Source: Deltaproteobacteria bacterium (lineage in GTDB: Bacteria > Desulfobacterota > Dissulfuribacteria > Dissulfuribacterales > JALVPX01). From it: a DNA stretch of 45,931 nucleotides. How positions within the stretch are numbered: position 1 is the stretch's first letter; each line of letters starts with the position of its first letter. A program made the translations under genes and the position numbers. The stretch lies in the NCBI GenBank assembly GCA_027023445.1, contig JALVVK010000058.1, positions 1 to 45,931 on the forward strand, read 5' to 3'. Below are positions 35,250 to 44,189 of the stretch, piece after piece. The notes under the pieces were generated by a model that was given only the letters and a program-made list of their open reading frames with translations, searched no databases and was not told where the DNA came from.

Positions 35250-38078
35250 TTAATCTTTCAACTCCCGCAACACACCCGCGCATCTGCCACATACATCAGG
35301 GAAATCCGGATCATGGCCCACATCCTCGCTCCATGTCCAGCAACGGCTGCACTTGGCGCCCAGGGCAGGGAGAACCTGGACCGCAAGGCCTTCTATTTCG
35401 TCAGATTTCCATAAAAACTGCCTTTCCGCGTCAAGTGGCTGGTCCGCTACCCTGAACTGGGAAACAATGCTTATGGTCCTGAACGTCTCTTCATGGGCAC
35501 TGGCAAAATTTTTCAGCTCCGCGGGAGGAATCAGCACCACCAGGGCGTCCAGGGCAAGGCCTATGAGTTTTTCCTTTCTGGCAAGCTCCAGCGCCTTGGT
35601 GATCTCCGAACGGATCTCCCAGAGCCGCTCCCATTCCCTTAAAAAATCTTCCGGAAGCTCAAGGGCCCCGGCATCCGGGAACAGGCCGGAGAATATGCTG
35701 TGGTTTTCCTGCTCCTCATGGCTGTTCAGATAAGTCCACCCCTCCTCGGCCGTAAAAGACAGCACCGGAGCCATAAGTATGAGCAGGTCATGGGCCAGGC
35801 GGTGAAGTACTGTCTGGGCGGAACGCCTCAGCCTGCCGTCCGTGGTTTCGCAGTAAAGCCGGTCTTTCAGGATATCCAGGTAAAGAGCGCTCAGGTCAAC
35901 CGTGCAGAACCTGTGCAATTGATGGAAAACCACGTGAAAGCGGTAATCTTTGTATGCCTGGATCACCCTGGCCGCGACCTGGTCAAGCCTCCACAGCGCC
36001 CACTTGTCCAGGGGTTCCAGGTCCTCGAAGGCAAGGGTGTCAGTGGCAGGGTCAAAATCGTTCAGGTTGCCCAGGAGATACCGGATGGTGTTTCTGATCT
36101 TTCTGTACGCCTCGGTCAGCCGGTTGAGGATCTCGTCAGAAATCTTGATGTCATCCTGATAATCCTCTGCTGAGACCCAGAGCCTCAGGATCTCGGCCCC
36201 GTATCTCTTGATTACCTTGGATGGGGGGATGACATTGCCCACGGATTTTGACATCTTTTTGCCTTTGCCGTCCACAACAAAGCCATGGGTCAGCACAGAT
36301 CTGTAGGGTGGCCTGTTCCTTGTAGCCACACTTGTGAGCAGGGAACTCTGGAACCAGCCCCTGTGCTGATCACTTCCCTCAAGGTACATATCCGCCGGAG
36401 ACGAAAGACCCGGACGCTGTTCAAGGACCGCGGCATGGCTGACACCAGAATCAAACCAGACATCCAGGATGTCCATTTCCTTTTTTACACGGGTGCTCCC
36501 ACAGCCCGGGCATGAGGCGCCTGAGGGCAGGAAATCCTCAGCGGGCCTCGCAAACCAGGAATCCGCTCCCTCCTTGGCAAAGATATCCACTATATGGTCA
36601 GCGATTTTCTGATCCATCACAGGGGCGCCGCAATCAAGGCATGTAAGTATGGTTACGGGAACACCCCAGGCCCTCTGCCTGGAAATGCACCAGTCCGGCC
36701 TGGATTCCACCATGCCGTGGATACGGTCCCTGCCCCAGGAGGGAATCCACTCCACCTGGTCGATGGCCTCAAGCGCTTTTGCCCGCAGACCCTGCTTTTC
36801 CATGGATATGAACCACTGGGCCGTGGCACGGAAGATGACCGGCCGTTTGCAGCGCCAGCAGTGGGGATAGCTGTGCTCCATGGTTTCAGAGGCCACAAGC
36901 ATGCCGCGTTTTTTGAGGAGATCCACGATTCCCGGATTGGCATCGAACACATTCATGCCGGCATACTCCGGCACATCCTTGGTGAATCTGCCGTTGTCAT
37001 CCACCGGAGAATATATGTCCAGACCATAACGAAGCCCGGTTTCATAGTCCTCCAGCCCGTGGCCCGGGGCGGTGTGCACACAGCCGGTTCCGGCGTCCAG
37101 TGTCACATAGGGCGCCTGGACCAGAAGGGATTTCCGGTCCAGAAACGGATGAACGGCATGAAGCCCTTCAATCTCTCCACCCCGGAACCTGTGAAGGATT
37201 TTGACATCCCCCTGTTCAAGGCCAATGGAGGCCAACACCTGGTGCAGACGGCCTTCCGCCAGGATCCACAACTCACCACCCCGCACATTGACCACGAGAT
37301 AATCAAAATCCGGGTGAAGCGCGATTGCCAGGTTTGCCGGCAGGGTCCAGGGCGTAGTGGTCCAGATAAGAACATAAACCTGTCCGCTGCTGTCAGGGGC
37401 CTTGTCCCTGACCCAGCCTGCGAGATCGTCGTCCGCCTTGAACTTCACGGTGACAGACGGGGACCTGTGCATCGCGTATTCGACCTCGGCCTCTGCCAGG
37501 GCCGTCATGCAGGAAGGACACCAGTAAACCGGCTTTTTACTCTTTGTGACATGGCCCTTCAGAAAGGTCGCGCAAAATTCCCTGGCGATAGACGCCTCAT
37601 AGTCGCACGTCATGGTCAGATAGGGGTTTTCCCAGTCTCCCAGTACACCGAGGCGCATGAATTCTTCCTTCTGAAGTCTCACGTATTTTTTTGCGTACCT
37701 GCGGCACGCCTTTCTCACATCAAGTTGGCTCAATTCCCGTTTACGGGGTCCCAATTCCTTTTCCACATTGTGCTCAATGGGAAGCCCGTGGCAGTCCCAG
37801 CCTGGCACATAGGGGGTGTCAAAGCCCATGAATCCCCTGGATTTATTGATAATATCCTTCAGTACCTTGTTTACCGTGTGCCCCAGGTGCAATCGTCCGT
37901 TGGCATAGGGAGGCCCGTCATGCAGCAGGAATCTCGGTCTTCCCCTGCCTTCATTTCTCAGGATATGATACAAATCCATCCTGGCCCATCGCTTGAGTAT
38001 CTCAGGCTCCCTCCGGGCCAGGTTGGCCTTCATCGGGAAGCGGGTTTTGGGCAGATTTAGGGTCTTTTTGTAGTCCAT
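35250..38078 (-). CDS. ileS: Isoleucyl-tRNA synthetase
   Basis: Charges tRNA-Ile and edits valine. This class I synthetase has 942 residues. The HIGH motif is HLGH (64-67) in GPPYANGRLHLGHTVNKVLKD. KMSKS is in VVDGKGKKMSKSVGNVIPP. The editing domain has WTTTPWTLPANLAIALHPD and GTGCVHTAPGHGLEDYE. The C-terminal zinc region (CSRCWTWSEDVG, CGRC) is present, as in bacterial-type IleRS. It starts the minus-strand run ileS, CDP-alcohol transferase, rsmI, kdsB. The upstream 275-bp gap holds repeat copy 3. Confidence 0.97.
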   Translation of the reverse strand: MDYKKTLNLPKTRFPMKANLARREPEILKRWARMDLYHILRNEGRGRPRFLLHDGPPYANGRLHLGHTVNKVLKDIINKSRGFMGFDTPYVPGWDCHGLPIEHNVEKELGPRKRELSQLDVRKACRRYAKKYVRLQKEEFMRLGVLGDWENPYLTMTCDYEASIAREFCATFLKGHVTKSKKPVYWCPSCMTALAEAEVEYAMHRSPSVTVKFKADDDLAGWVRDKAPDSSGQVYVLIWTTTPWTLPANLAIALHPDFDYLVVNVRGGELWILAEGRLHQVLASIGLEQGDVKILHRFRGGEIEGLHAVHPFLDRKSLLVQAPYVTLDAGTGCVHTAPGHGLEDYETGLRYGLDIYSPVDDNGRFTKDVPEYAGMNVFDANPGIVDLLKKRGMLVASETMEHSYPHCWRCKRPVIFRATAQWFISMEKQGLRAKALEAIDQVEWIPSWGRDRIHGMVESRPDWCISRQRAWGVPVTILTCLDCGAPVMDQKIADHIVDIFAKEGADSWFARPAEDFLPSGASCPGCGSTRVKKEMDILDVWFDSGVSHAAVLEQRPGLSSPADMYLEGSDQHRGWFQSSLLTSVATRNRPPYRSVLTHGFVVDGKGKKMSKSVGNVIPPSKVIKRYGAEILRLWVSAEDYQDDIKISDEILNRLTEAYRKIRNTIRYLLGNLNDFDPATDTLAFEDLEPLDKWALWRLDQVAARVIQAYKDYRFHVVFHQLHRFCTVDLSALYLDILKDRLYCETTDGRLRRSAQTVLHRLAHDLLILMAPVLSFTAEEGWTYLNSHEEQENHSIFSGLFPDAGALELPEDFLREWERLWEIRSEITKALELARKEKLIGLALDALVVLIPPAELKNFASAHEETFRTISIVSQFRVADQPLDAERQFLWKSDEIEGLAVQVLPALGAKCSRCWTWSEDVGHDPDFPDVCGRCAGVLRELKD

Positions 38079-38239
38079 TTTGTGATTCCTTTTTCATTAT
38101 CGTCTTATATGTCGCCCATCTTACAACAGGGTATGAGTAGTGCAACACCCCAGATATACAGAAAAGTTTGCCACGGACGCAAGGCATTCCCCTGGAACCC
38201 TGAAATTTAATGAATCGCAGGGCAGTTCAGGCCGGATTA

Positions 38240-38345
38240 TGACCTCCAAATGATTGGGAATAGGTCATTGGTGACAGGTAATGGCCTTATGTTTCTGTGG
38301 CCTCGGTGTCCCGGGCGAAGCAGGCGTGAAAGAGGCCTTCTCAGT
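38240..38345 (+). repeat. Dispersed intergenic repeat, copy 3
   Basis: It contains GGGAATAGGTCATTGGTGA, TTTCTGTGGCCTCGGTGTC and GGGCGAAGCAGGCGTGAAAG, in the same order as the other copies but more diverged. It lies between ileS and tonB, both on the minus strand. Confidence 0.65.
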
Positions 38346-38353
38346 ATGCAAAT

Positions 38354-39262
38354 TTATTTTGAGTTGGAGGCCAGCCTGTAAGTAATAGGTATCACAATCT
38401 CCGCTTCCTCAGGAGGGCGTGGAAATGGAGCCACTTTTTTGACCGCCGCCATCGCATAACGGTCCAGGATGGCGTGTCCTGAGCTGGACACTACCTTGAT
38501 GTCCCTGACGCTTCCGTCATTGTTGATAATGAATTTTATTTTTGTCTGGCCGCTCCATCCCATTATCCGGGCAAGATGTGGATATCTCAGGCACCGCATG
38601 ATTCGTTCCCGGATATATTCGAACTGTGCATTTATATATTGCTGCTGACCGTCTCTTTTTATGTGGCCGGTACCCTGTTTTATGTGGCCGGTACCCTGGC
38701 TGTTGCCTGTCGCCAAAGGGCAGGGCTGCTTTGCAGCTAATTTATCCGGTTTTGTTGATTTGGCTTTGGATTCGGAGCTACCTGTGTTTTTTAGCTTTTC
38801 TGTGCCTGTCTGCCGGGTTTCAGCAGATGGCACCGGTGTGTTCGATGCCACCAGGGTTTTCTTCAGGAAATTTTTTTTCGGTCTATCATGCCTTGTGGGT
38901 TTGATGGCCGCCTTCTGCACATGGCCGCTGCTTTTTGCTTCCTTGTGTTTTTTCCTGTGGAAGGGGGGGCTGGTGGATTTTGAGCAATGGACATGGCGCA
39001 GGTTCCTGGTGTAAGTTGTACGGGACTTCCGGACCGCCGCGTTTTTCAGGCGTGCGCGTTTAGGGGCCTGTCCCGGCGATTTCCCTTGCCTTTGTATTTT
39101 CCCCGGTTGCGAGGAGGCGGTTTTCGCCGCTCCGGGCAGTATGTTGAAGTCAACCTGCAAAATATGCTGCCGCCTGCCGCAGGTCCAGGTCATTCCCAGT
39201 ATACCCAGCAGAAGAATCATATGTATGATAAGGGAGGTCAGTGTATATCTACCCTGTATCAT
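38354..39262 (-). CDS. tonB: TonB-like energy transducer
   Basis: Transfers inner-membrane proton-motive force to outer-membrane transporters. The 302 residues have one N-terminal membrane helix (about 8-27) with the S10-x3-H14 pattern of TonB. A long Lys/Pro/Ser-rich linker follows (about 35-215), including a short tandem GTGHIK repeat. The C-terminal TonB domain is KIKFIINNDGSVRDIKVVSSSGHAILDRYAMAAVKKVAPFP. It overlaps exbD by 4 bp. No TonB-dependent receptor lies in the window, so the substrate is unknown. Confidence 0.9.
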   Translation of the reverse strand: MIQGRYTLTSLIIHMILLLGILGMTWTCGRRQHILQVDFNILPGAAKTASSQPGKIQRQGKSPGQAPKRARLKNAAVRKSRTTYTRNLRHVHCSKSTSPPFHRKKHKEAKSSGHVQKAAIKPTRHDRPKKNFLKKTLVASNTPVPSAETRQTGTEKLKNTGSSESKAKSTKPDKLAAKQPCPLATGNSQGTGHIKQGTGHIKRDGQQQYINAQFEYIRERIMRCLRYPHLARIMGWSGQTKIKFIINNDGSVRDIKVVSSSGHAILDRYAMAAVKKVAPFPRPPEEAEIVIPITYRLASNSK

Positions 39263-39645
39263 GTTTCCCGCCCGTCCTGGGTCTGGAGATTGATTTTGTG
39301 AAATCCAAGGTCTTTTATTTTCGTAATGACATCCACAAAAATCTGAAGGGTAATATCCTTGTCAGCCCGGATAAGCACCGGGGTCTCACGTCCAATTTTT
39401 TCCATTGCCATTGTAAACTGCCCCATGCTGAGCGGATGCCCCCTGAGGTAGATGGTGCCATGACGGTCTATAGTGATAGTAAGTGTCTTTATGGCCGGGG
39501 CCTTTTCAGTTTGTGCCCTTGGTAAAGAGACGTGGATGGATCCGGTTGCGATGAATGTGGATGTGACCAGTACAATGGTCAGCAATACGAGCATGATGTC
39601 TATGAATGGGATGAAATTGATCCGGGTGAATTCCTTTTCATCCAT
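39259..39645 (-). CDS. exbD: ExbD biopolymer transport protein
   Basis: Proton-channel partner of ExbB and TonB. The 128 residues carry a short cytoplasmic start, one membrane helix (about 11-33) with the essential aspartate D16 in NFIPFIDIMLVLLTIVLV, and a periplasmic domain ending in QIFVDVITKIKDLGFHKINL. It overlaps exbB by 8 bp and tonB by 4 bp, so the three are translated together. Confidence 0.95.
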   Translation of the reverse strand: MDEKEFTRINFIPFIDIMLVLLTIVLVTSTFIATGSIHVSLPRAQTEKAPAIKTLTITIDRHGTIYLRGHPLSMGQFTMAMEKIGRETPVLIRADKDITLQIFVDVITKIKDLGFHKINLQTQDGRET

Positions 39646-40060
39646 TTTTGCTCTCCCATCTGAGCATTGTTTCCTTGACTCTTCTCATGGCCAGGTTGTA
39701 CATGGTGGCCGATGGGATCGCAACCAGCAGGCCGGCTGCCGTCGCCTTGAGCGCAAGCGCCAGGCCTTTCATGATCTTTGCGCTTTCCACGATGCCCTGC
39801 TGTCCAATGGTGTAGAATGTTAATATGATGCCGAGTACCGTGCCTAACAGCCCGATATACGGGGCATTATGGCCTATAATAGCAATGATATGCAGTCTGC
39901 GGGTCAATTCCAGTTCAAGTGTTTTTTTATCAGTAAAATCGTTGAGAGTGAGGTTTTTATAATAATTGCGGCGTTCCAGGGCGATGGCCACTGATATGAT
40001 GCTCATGATTAAAAGCAGGCCGAGTACGCCGTAATCAATAGTAAATTTTAACCATTCCAT
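39638..40060 (-). CDS. exbB: ExbB/MotA-TolQ-family proton channel protein
   Basis: Pentameric inner-membrane channel that powers TonB. The 140 residues are shorter than E. coli ExbB (244) but fit the compact ExbB2-like type. Three hydrophobic helices are visible (about 8-28, 66-90, 105-126). The conserved stretch APYIGLLGTVLGIILTFYTIG and GLALALKATAAGLLVAIPS contain the family's packing glycines and the channel threonine. It is the first gene of exbB-exbD-tonB, with GGAGAAAAC before the ATG. Confidence 0.93.
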   Translation of the reverse strand: MEWLKFTIDYGVLGLLLIMSIISVAIALERRNYYKNLTLNDFTDKKTLELELTRRLHIIAIIGHNAPYIGLLGTVLGIILTFYTIGQQGIVESAKIMKGLALALKATAAGLLVAIPSATMYNLAMRRVKETMLRWESKNG

Positions 40061-40530
40061 ATTGTTTTCTCCTTCAGTACGGCGCCGTTCCGGACAGTGT
40101 AGCCGCTTAACCCTTAAATGACAAAGGTTGGAGATGTTATCCTGCCTGGAAGGGTACAGGCAGGGTTATGTTATTAATTTTATTTATGTGTTATTATATT
40201 CAGGTGTTGGATGTTCGGCAAGAGGACATAATCCCGGATAATGAACAGACAGAGAATGCGTCCGGGTCAGGGGGCAGGCATAGTTGCTTCTGTGGAGCCT
40301 GGAGTGCCGGTGGAATGTGGTTTGCTGCCGCGGTGTGTGCCTGTGGGGGTGGTTAGTATGATTTGTTGGGCAGATAATCTACGGCGGAAAGAGACCGAAA
40401 ACACGAATCTGCGCCTTTTGTTTCTGCGTGTTGAATTCTCGGCTAATTCCCGTGCCAGATGGTGTGGTGATCCTTCTACGCGAAAGCCTGGCGTGAGGGG
40501 AGGACCTGAAGAAGGCCCTCCCCGGAATGC
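40061..40530. other. Gene-free stretch upstream of exbB
   Basis: 470 bp without a supported gene. A GGGGAGG/CCTCCCC inverted repeat (40497-40523) lies 8 bp beyond the stop of the minus-strand mini-gene and could weakly terminate it, though no T-run follows. A CCTGCCT/AGGCAGG pair occurs near 40141-40164, followed by AT-rich sequence (40165-40200). I found no cobalamin, FMN or other riboswitch words and no certain iron-box operator. Confidence 0.45.
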
Positions 40531-40731
40531 TCAAAGCATTTTTCCTGTGGGCGCCATGTTGTCCGCAGGGGGCTTGCCGGTTTTTAGCCGGATTTCCTTT
40601 CTCTTGCATTTCATTGATTTTTCCTTGGAGGAACAATACATCTGAATCCAGCCCTTTTTCAGGACCTCTGTATTGCCCTTGTAGTTTAGAAAAAATCCAC
40701 ATTTGTTGATGAGTTCACATTCGCCAGCCAT
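40531..40731 (-). CDS. Small four-cysteine protein
   Basis: The 66-residue basic protein has four cysteines at 5, 11, 33 and 42 (MAGECELINKCGFF, IQMYCSSKEKSMKCKRKE) and ends in GKPPADNMAPTGKML. The spacing suggests a metal or Fe-S ligand set. It resembles small proteins of similar layout found in anaerobes, but I cannot name a family. A strong AAGGAGG precedes the ATG, which supports that it is real. It lies on the same strand as exbB, 470 bp upstream of it; a functional link is speculative. Confidence 0.75.
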   Translation of the reverse strand: MAGECELINKCGFFLNYKGNTEVLKKGWIQMYCSSKEKSMKCKRKEIRLKTGKPPADNMAPTGKML

Positions 40732-40915
40732 GGGGTTCCTCCTTAATTGGTGTCAATCTGTGTCGGGTGCCTGGGGGCACCGTTTAATTTGTTCCGCATG
40801 AAATATATCGGATTGATGTCCGGGGTTCTTTAATAGGTGGTCATTTGATCATTACGTAAGGACGTCTTTGGGATGGGAAATGGCTTTAAATTTAAAAAAA
40901 CCGGTAAATTGCAGA

Positions 40916-41386
40916 TCAGGAGCGCAATGTGGCGATAATGCGCAGGGGATTTGTAAACATGTCCAGGGCTGAAATTATGCTTGTACAGACAATATCGGCA
41001 GAGGAGATGGCCCTGGCCGATGCGCCTTCCTCCAGCACCACCGCAATGCCAAGGGCGGCTTCACTGAGCATCAGGCGATCATTCATCCCGTTTCCAATGC
41101 ACGCGGTGTGGTCCGGGCCAAGGCTGCGCACAAACGAAAGTTTGCCCTTGTCCTGCTTTCCAGGCGGGAGGATGGTCAGCCTGCATGGGACTTCCTGCAG
41201 GTTTGAGCGAGCAGCCCCGAAGGTGTCGGCGGTCAGGACATGGATCTGCAGCTGTCTGGCCAGGGCCGTAAGCCTTTCTTTTACTCCATCCAGGATTTTT
41301 CCGTCACGGGCAATGGTACCGTTGTAGTCCAGTACGAGATGTTCAATCGTTAATCGTTTATATGAAGGGATATCTATTGTTATCAT
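40916..41386 (-). CDS. Small HAD-superfamily protein (soluble P-type-ATPase-like)
   Basis: The 156-residue protein has HAD motif I as LVLDYNGT (nucleophile D20), motif II in HVLTADTF, and a motif III/IV end in CIGNGMNDRLMLSEAALGIAV. It lacks a cap domain. The usual second aspartate of motif I (DxD) is asparagine here (DYN), and the fold resembles the soluble P-type-ATPase-like HAD group (DKTGT-like). The substrate is unknown. It is divergent from mdh with a 219-bp gap and a single gene on this strand. Confidence 0.82.
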   Translation of the reverse strand: MITIDIPSYKRLTIEHLVLDYNGTIARDGKILDGVKERLTALARQLQIHVLTADTFGAARSNLQEVPCRLTILPPGKQDKGKLSFVRSLGPDHTACIGNGMNDRLMLSEAALGIAVVLEEGASARAISSADIVCTSIISALDMFTNPLRIIATLRS

Positions 41387-41433
41387 GTTGTTTCCGCCCA
41401 GGTATCTTTAAGAAATTTGTAGCGCGGTGGGGT

Positions 41434-41439
41434 ATAATT
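41434..41439 (+). promoter_or_regulatory. Candidate -10 box upstream of mdh
   Basis: A perfect TATAAT preceded by G-rich sequence, without a convincing -35. If used, it gives mdh a leader of about 160 nt, containing CCTGA/TCAGG and CGAGGCCTCG inverted repeats at 41465-41495. Confidence 0.35.
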
Positions 41440-41605
41440 TTCAATATATTCCTTTATGTTTCCCCTGACATTTTTTCAGGACGAGGCCTCGCTTATCGTC
41501 CAGGGCGTGATGTCCGGGTTCATCGGGCAACTCCCTGTCCGAGTGGTGGCAATCCCGTTTCAGATATTGCCAATGCCGGCCAAAAAAGATATGATTTCTG
41601 CCATT

Positions 41606-42544
41606 ATGAAAAAGGGTAATACAAAACTGACTGTTGTAGGGGCAGGCGCCGTGGGAACTTCCGCGGCCCAGTGGGCCGTGCAGAGAAATGCGGCGGAGCA
41701 TGTGGTTCTTGTGGATGTGGTGGAGGGCCTGCCTCAGGGCAAGGCGCTTGACATGGCCCAATCGGCCCCTGTGTGTGGTTATTCCGGCAGGATAACGGGT
41801 ACCAACGATTATTCTGAAACCGCTGGATCGGACGTGGTAATAATAACCGCAGGGCTTGCCAGGAAGCCGGGCATGAGCCGGGATGACCTTCTTGGTAAAA
41901 ACGTCCGGATTATAAAGGATGTCACCAGGCAGGTGGCCAGATACAGTCCGGACGCATGTCTTATTGTGGTGACAAATCCCATTGACGCCATGGTTTATAC
42001 CGCCTTCAAGGTATCAGGTTTTCCCAAGCAGAGGGTAATAGGCATGGCGGGGGTGCTGGATTCCGCCCGGTACAGGACTTTTATCGCCCAGGCCCTGGAT
42101 GTTTCCCCGTCTGACGTTACTGCCCTTGTCATGGGCATACATGGTGATAACATGCTTCCCCTGGTCCGCCTGGCAAGCGTTGGCGGAATACCCCTCCAGG
42201 AGTTGCTTCCTGAGGAGGAGATAAAGGCTATTGTGAACCGTACCCAGAATGGAGGCGCGGAGATAGTTGCCCATTTAAAGACGGGAAGCGCCTTTACAAC
42301 CCCCGGGCTTGCCTCTGTGGAGATGGCCCAGTCCATACTCCAGGACCAGAAAAGGGTTCTTGCCTGTGCCGCGTATCTGGAGGGCGAATTCGGCATAGAC
42401 GGTGTGTTCCTCGGGGTGCCGGTGGTCCTTGGCGCCGGGGGCGTGGAAAGAATCCTTGAATTCCCCCTTAACAAGGAGGAGCGGGCGGCCCTTGAATCAT
42501 CGGTAAAGGCCGTAAAAAGGCAGGTGGAGGCTACTGGTTTGTAA
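41606..42544 (+). CDS. mdh: Malate dehydrogenase
   Basis: NAD-dependent interconversion of malate and oxaloacetate. From ATG 41606 there are 312 residues, the length of the LDH-like MDH group. The NAD site is [12 protein letters not shown] (10-21). Substrate-binding arginines are R86 and R92 (ARKPGMSR, the MDH form) and R155, and the catalytic histidine is H179 in [18 protein letters not shown] is also conserved. The frame is open back to 41456, but the extra 50 residues do not resemble the family. No strong ribosome site marks the start, so it may be a few codons upstream. Confidence 0.93.
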   Translation: MKKGNTKLTVVGAGAVGTSAAQWAVQRNAAEHVVLVDVVEGLPQGKALDMAQSAPVCGYSGRITGTNDYSETAGSDVVIITAGLARKPGMSRDDLLGKNVRIIKDVTRQVARYSPDACLIVVTNPIDAMVYTAFKVSGFPKQRVIGMAGVLDSARYRTFIAQALDVSPSDVTALVMGIHGDNMLPLVRLASVGGIPLQELLPEEEIKAIVNRTQNGGAEIVAHLKTGSAFTTPGLASVEMAQSILQDQKRVLACAAYLEGEFGIDGVFLGVPVVLGAGGVERILEFPLNKEERAALESSVKAVKRQVEATGL

Positions 42545-42629
42545 CCTCGGCGTTCTCCCCGGTTTCTGGCAGCAGGTATGTCTGGGATATTTCCTTGAAT
42601 AACCGGTCTGCTGTTTTCAGTGGGTTATT

Positions 42630-43844
42630 GTGACTTTCTATAGAGGAATTCTTGCCTGCGTTCTGGCTGTTCTTGCGGCCTGCGTGTTGCTGGCATGGTG
42701 GTGGCATGTTCATGTCCGGCCGACCCCTGAATACAGGCTTGTTCCACGGGATATCTCTGTTCTGAAGAGCAGGTTCCCTGGTCCTGAGGGGGGCGTAAGG
42801 CCCGGTCTGGGTGATGCCCTGCGCGCCAGCCTGAAGTTTCTTAATAAAAGGGATCCTTCCTTTGAATTTCCTCTTGGCGCCGGAAGGGTGACTGTCGCCC
42901 GCCTGAAGAAAAGTCTTGAATCCTTTGCGAGTTTGGTTGATAAGCATCTTCCCCCTGATGACTTTTTTGAAAGGTTCCAGGATGAATTCCAGTTGTTTGA
43001 GGTCGTTTCTCCGGATAATTCCTTTCCCGTGCTTGTTACCGGATACTTTCAGCCGGTCATCAAGGCACGTCTGACCAGGGATTCCTTTTTTACATATCCC
43101 ATATATGGCGTGCCTGGGGACCTGGTGCGGGTCAGCCTGCGTGATTTTGATCCATCTCTTCCTGAGCAGACCCTCTGGGGAAGGGTGGATGGGCACAGGC
43201 TGGTTCCATATCCTGTCCGCAGGGAGATTGATTCCGGAGATCGGTTCCCCCATGCCCCTGTTCTGGCCTATCTTCCAGGCCTGGTGGACGGATTGATGCT
43301 TCAGATTCAGGGCTCCGGCATACTGGACCTGGGAAATGGAACCAGGAGATTCATACATTACGCGGCGAGTAACGGCAGGCCATACAGTAGCATAGGGAAA
43401 TGGCTCGTAAGACAGGGAGTGTTGAACGAGTCCGATGCGGATTGGCCCGGTATAAAGGCCTGGGCGGAAAAGCATCCTGATGCCTTCAGGCAGGCGGCCG
43501 CCCATAACCCCAGATATGTTTTTTTCAGGTGGGAGGAGCGGGGTCCTATTGGTAGTATGGGCGAGATTCTGAGTCCCATGGTTTCCGTGGCTCTTGATCC
43601 CGGAGTTTATCCCCTCTCAGGCCTTTTTTTTCTTGATGTCTCTCCTCAGGTTTCATCAGATGGGGCGGGAGGGGGCGGCTTCAGGGGTTTTGTGCTTAAC
43701 CAGGATGCAGGGAACGCCATTAAAGGTCCATTCCGCCTGGATCTTTATTGCGGAGACGGTGACAAGGCGGGCCGGCTTGCCGGCAGGCTGAGAAACAGGG
43801 CACGACTCTTTATTATCCTGGCGCGTCAGCAGAAACAACCATAA
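42630..43844 (+). CDS. mltA: Membrane-bound lytic murein transglycosylase A
   Basis: Cleaves peptidoglycan glycan strands to anhydromuropeptides. The 404 residues have an N-terminal hydrophobic signal (LAVLAACVLLAWWW, a possible lipobox LAAC near residue 18). The MltA fold shows VLVTGYFQPVIKARL, FTYPIYGVP, LMLQIQGSGIL and the C-terminal 3D domain with the catalytic aspartate in LNQDAGNAIKGPFRLDLYCG. The start is a GTG at 42630 with a weak AGTGGG site. It is a single gene, 85 bp after mdh. Confidence 0.92.
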   Translation: MTFYRGILACVLAVLAACVLLAWWWHVHVRPTPEYRLVPRDISVLKSRFPGPEGGVRPGLGDALRASLKFLNKRDPSFEFPLGAGRVTVARLKKSLESFASLVDKHLPPDDFFERFQDEFQLFEVVSPDNSFPVLVTGYFQPVIKARLTRDSFFTYPIYGVPGDLVRVSLRDFDPSLPEQTLWGRVDGHRLVPYPVRREIDSGDRFPHAPVLAYLPGLVDGLMLQIQGSGILDLGNGTRRFIHYAASNGRPYSSIGKWLVRQGVLNESDADWPGIKAWAEKHPDAFRQAAAHNPRYVFFRWEERGPIGSMGEILSPMVSVALDPGVYPLSGLFFLDVSPQVSSDGAGGGGFRGFVLNQDAGNAIKGPFRLDLYCGDGDKAGRLAGRLRNRARLFIILARQQKQP

Positions 43845-44189
43845 AAAATTTTCATTATTCTGTGAATTGAGCGAATGAACATATAACGACCTTAAAACAC
43901 AAGGTGTTTTATGTCGATATTCTTCAGGAAACCCACTGGAAGATGATTTTTTGAAAAAGGGATTGAAAAGAATCCCCTGCTGGCACAAAGAAGGATGGAG
44001 GTGGGTATGTTGGTCGTCTTTGTTGGAGATGGTACAGAGGGACCAGCAGGGGAAATTGATTTGCTGATTAATTGTAGGTTTCTTATATCCTTTTTATGAC
44101 ACGTTGTCAACGGGGTTATAATTTTTTTGTTTTTGCCGGTGTTCTTGCTTTTCAGGTGTTGAACCATTAAGGTCATTGGCCAGGTTTGT
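43845..44189. other. Gene-free stretch between mltA and the DUF4390 gene
   Basis: 345 bp without a supported gene. A short hairpin AAAACAC/GTGTTTT (43894-43910) may end mltA transcription. A perfect 10-bp inverted repeat CCCCTGCTGG (43974)/CCAGCAGGGG (44043) encloses 59 bp. A 34-codon frame here (MEVGMLVVFVGDGTEGPAGE...) is a possible gene remnant, not a supported gene. Confidence 0.5.

Noticed and set aside
36594-38060. 488-codon open frame antisense to ileS
   Set aside because: It is a shadow of the ileS coding frame; its composition is odd and it contains no recognisable domain.
40379-40702. 107-codon minus-strand frame overlapping the four-cysteine gene
   Set aside because: It overlaps the better supported mini-gene in another frame; its tail (RRRITTPSGTGISREFNTQKQK) may be a repeat-derived sequence, but I cannot show a second copy here.
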